Assembly (NCBI GenBank): GCA_030674155.1
Contig: CM060342.1
Location: 13,226,531-13,290,530 of the forward strand
DNA length: 64,000 nt
Origin: Stramonita haemastoma
Lineage: Eukaryota > Mollusca > Gastropoda > Neogastropoda > Muricidae
Direction of reading: 5' to 3'
The notes below the pieces were generated by a model. That model was not told the DNA's origin, ran no database searches, and saw only the letters and a program-made list of their open reading frames with translations. This document shows, piece after piece, positions 61,931-64,000 of this stretch (positions within the stretch are counted from its first letter, which is position 1; each line of letters opens with the position of its first letter). The position numbers were made by a program, and so were the translations under genes.

Positions 61931-64000
61931 GAACACAAAGATTATATCTGGTCTAGCGAAGTCAAGTTAAAATGATCTTATTGAGGGTAAAAAAGTTCAC
62001 ACAACTTTTTTTTTTTTTTTTTTTTTTAATCTTTCTGCCCTCACAAAGAAAATCAATGAAGCTGACTTGTAAAAACTAATAAAAGACAGTGGTAAAAATG
62101 AATCTATGTTAAAAAGAACACCCCCCCAAAAAAAAAAACAACAGAAAAAAAAACAGAAAAAAGGAAAACGTTTGGGCAAACCCAGACCTCACGATGTAAT
62201 ATAAAAACAAAACCAAGGCAGAACAACATACGCTCAATTCAGACAGACAAGTAATGAAAAACAGAACAAGAAGGGTAAGAATGACAATTTACAAAGCAAC
62301 CAGATATAAAGTAACCTCGATGGCAAGAAAATGGCATCACAATTTGTCCATCAGATGTTTCTTCAAAAGTTTCTTTAACAAGTTTGTTTTGCAGGTGCTA
62401 ATTTCAAAAAAAGGAGGTAGATTATTCCACGATATTCTCTCTGAATAAGCAAGGCTCGACTTAAAGAGATTTTTAAAGGGCTTGGGCAAAAACAATCTAT
62501 GAAGACGACTGCTTTTATTGAGAGCAATTTTTTTCTCACTATTTTATCTTTTCCCCCCAAGATTAATATATCTGACTTTGAAAGGAACAATACCTGGTTC
62601 TTGAAGTTGGTCTGGTCTGCATGCGATTAGGTTTGCTGTGTTTGTGTTTTTGTTTTGCTGCTTTATTTTATTATTTATTTGTTTTTATTCCACAGACAGG
62701 CCTATCTTTTGTGGGTTCGTCAGTTCGCGAGCACGCAAGAAAAGGTGCAAGTGCACCGAAGATGGTGAATCTGCACATGCGCACACTGACTCATGGGCTG
62801 CCATTCTGAGTTGACGCTAGGCCTAAGTGAAAATTTGGCATCCGGGATTTTACAAACAGTTGACTAAGTTCCTGTGAATGTTTAGATATTGTGCATGGGT
62901 TTAAACGGTTTTTATTGTTGTATTTTTAGTTGCCTGCGTTGAGGTACTTATTGTGATATTTTTCTAGAGTCTGTTTTTCTGCAGAAGGAAAATGTTATCA
63001 AGTGTAGACAACTCAGTGTGACCGTCTTTACCGACTTCAGTTCTGGGAGTTCACGTCTGCAGTTGCGAGGCAGCTTCGACGGTCTGTTCATTTTTTCAAC
63101 GAATTTCTTGTTACGGTAAATAATGCATGTAATTCGTCATCTCGTTTCAGTCCTTTTTAACAAAAATAATGAGTTGCCTATGTTTTTCAAAACTGAATGT
63201 TTAAGAGAAGATCTTTATTGATTATTTTTGGATTGTAGATGAATGAATCACTTGTGGGTTGGGGAAAATGCCGTCTGCTCTTGACTCATTGACTAGGTTG
63301 GGTAAGTGTCCCGATGGAACACAATAATGTCGACTCGGCACTTGACATCTATGTAAGTCGTCGCAGAGCTGCATACTGATATTGCCCTCGAAGCCAGTTA
63401 CTAATTAGACTAATTGGAAATGATGCAAGAGCGTGTGTGTGTGTGCCAGGTCGGCTGGGTCAGTTTGCACTGGCCCTTAGACCAACTGGAGGCGTGTTAT
63501 AAATTATACGCAAGATCAAGAGACTGACAGCAACACAAACTTGACAAGACTGACAGCAACACAAACTTGACAACATTTGTATAGTTATTCATTATTTGTT
63601 AATATTTATCAATGGATTTACCAAATTTAAATGCAAACCCTTTTAAAAGAAAGAAAAAAAGGGGGGGGGGGGGGAGAGAGAGAAAATAAGCAATTAAAAT
63701 ATGTGATCAATGTATGCAGTAATAAACTAGTAATATGCTTGCTTTTCGAAGAACTGATAGTCATACTTCTCGAATAATATTTTCAAGTTTGCATTTGAAA
63801 GTTTCATGGTCAGGTTACTGAGGTTAGTCATGTCTGACCATGACTAATGTCATAATGTGCATAGTCAGAATTCCATTGTATTATGATTATTTTGAGACAC
63901 TTGTCTTAAATATAATGCATGTTGTATATATGCATCAGTATTTTTTATATACTGATATAGAATTTTATGATTGATGTTATTCCTTGATGATTAAAAAAAA
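61931..64000. other. AT-rich 3' part of the window, unassigned; possible upstream region of a further gene
   Basis: T-runs and A/C-rich tracts to 62180, then unique sequence. Around 62690-63120 it becomes less AT-biased, with GCACATGCGCAC (62773-62784, NRF1-like), several CG dinucleotides and a donor-like TTACG|GTAAAT (about 63113-63121). A 27-bp direct duplication (GACTGACAGCAACACAAACT) is at 63518-63570 and a G-run at 63661-63674. No coding sequence recognised. Confidence 0.3.

Noticed and set aside
62621..62809. 62-codon frame with a hydrophobic N-terminus
   Set aside because: No family resemblance and ordinary length for chance in AT-rich DNA; T-rich sequence gives the Phe/Leu run.

Overview
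The window is animal nuclear DNA with long, repeat-choked introns. It most likely comes from a marine gastropod-type mollusc. That assignment is an inference from (i) two metazoan genes with many small exons and GT-AG introns, (ii) a very heavy load of tRNA-headed SINEs, LINE 3' ends, MITEs and (GT)n/(CT)n microsatellites, and (iii) the absence of any bacterial or viral gene organisation. No species can be named from the sequence alone.

Two protein-coding genes lie head to tail on the + strand. The first (2044-9768) is the 3' part of a proton-coupled oligopeptide/histidine transporter of the SLC15A4 type. Seven exons encode 472 residues and end in a TAG; the N-terminal exons lie upstream of the window. 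A long AT-rich 3' UTR may run to an AATAAA near 14129. The second gene (26982-48508) is NADPH-cytochrome P450 reductase (POR/CPR). Fourteen exons cover the membrane anchor, FMN, connecting, FAD and NADPH domains and the C-terminal D-V-W-S; only the initiator exon was not found. Exon phases agree throughout except for one missing base in a C-run of the tenth exon (42185-42188).

Between the genes (about 14.2-27 kb) are a CR1-like LINE fragment with a long open RT frame, a 1.4-kb pyrimidine-rich minisatellite, a LINE RNase H fragment, several SINEs and a short unique stretch that could hold the POR promoter. Downstream of POR (48.5-64 kb) are an AT-rich 3' UTR, a TIR transposon with TA flanks, LINE tails, a 59-bp minisatellite split by a SINE with a clean target-site duplication, and an unassigned 3' end.

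The main unusual signal is that exon edges in both genes have been tandemly copied into the adjacent intron. This affects one SLC15A4-like exon and five POR exons. At the POR exon ending at 39004 the copies form an array of at least eight exon-end plus 5'-splice-site units. Other points of note are a SINE family with a tRNA-like head and a 5S-rRNA-like body, SINEs that share one core but carry two different tails, two TTAA-flanked piggyBac-like non-autonomous elements, and 3' splice sites preceded by (TG)n instead of a pyrimidine tract.
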